Positions 5,963 through 5,983 of a DNA stretch of 5,983 bases are shown piece by piece; the stretch's first letter is position 1, and the number at the start of each line of letters is the position of its first letter. Location of the stretch: the NCBI GenBank assembly GCA_031258895.1, contig JAIRMF010000016.1:1-5983 (forward strand), written 5' to 3'. The stretch is from Dysgonamonadaceae bacterium (GTDB lineage: Bacteria > Bacteroidota > Bacteroidia > Bacteroidales > Azobacteroidaceae). A model generated the notes under the pieces. It saw only the letters and a list, made by a program, of their open reading frames with translations. It ran no database searches and was not told the DNA's origin. Both the position numbers and the translations under genes were made by a program.

Positions 5963-5983
5963 TAACACGTCAGGAAAATATTG

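Noticed and set aside
1..5983. A DGR reverse transcriptase or template repeat inside this window
   Set aside because: No coding region has RT character, and I found no second copy of the 1045-1152 framework on either strand. If they exist they are outside.
1..5983. tRNA, rRNA, CRISPR array or insertion sequence
   Set aside because: No cloverleaf-like sequence, regularly spaced repeats, transposase or terminal inverted repeats were seen.

Overview
The window looks like chromosomal DNA from a member of the Bacteroidota, probably a Bacteroidales-type, carbohydrate-degrading host-associated bacterium. Three things point there. The protein content fits: a multi-domain GH78 alpha-L-rhamnosidase with a lipoprotein-like leader, a two-PDZ HtrA protease, and a secreted-type formylglycine-generating-enzyme (FGE)-fold protein. 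There are no convincing Shine-Dalgarno sites ahead of the two complete genes. A clear TAnnTTTG-type -7 box sits just upstream of the rhamnosidase. The genus cannot be decided from this window.

Layout. Positions 1-1170 (+) hold the 3' part of a gene whose start lies outside the window. Its product has an N-terminal beta-rich region followed by a complete FGE-sulfatase / C-type-lectin-like domain. A strong hairpin at 1201-1235 separates it from a convergent gene. Positions 1270-2826 (-) encode a DegP/HtrA-family envelope serine protease with an intact triad and two PDZ regions. A 237-bp spacer (2827-3063) follows, with several small inverted and direct repeats and a candidate ECF-type promoter for htrA. 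Positions 3064-5820 (-) encode a 918-residue GH78 alpha-L-rhamnosidase. Positions 5821-5983 are its upstream region, with a promoter match very close to the start codon.

Most interesting signal. The last ~36 codons of the FGE-fold gene have the features expected of the variable region of a diversity-generating retroelement (DGR) target. The conserved framework is RGG-x-W ... CRV ... IGFR. The codons between are mostly NNC or NNT, and third-position usage (25 of 35 C, none A) is sharply unlike the rest of the gene. The first of the two catalytic FGE cysteines is replaced by Val, so this is probably a binding protein and not an enzyme. No reverse transcriptase or template repeat lies in the window, so the DGR reading is an inference that depends on flanking or distant loci.

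Second signal. htrA and the rhamnosidase are on the same strand but have opposite third-position skews: A/C-ending codons in htrA, G/T-ending in the rhamnosidase. This suggests a past inversion, a different origin, or a nearby replication-skew boundary.

The three genes show no obvious shared pathway. They read as three separate transcription units: a putative surface ligand-binding protein, an envelope quality-control protease, and a glycan-degrading lipoprotein.
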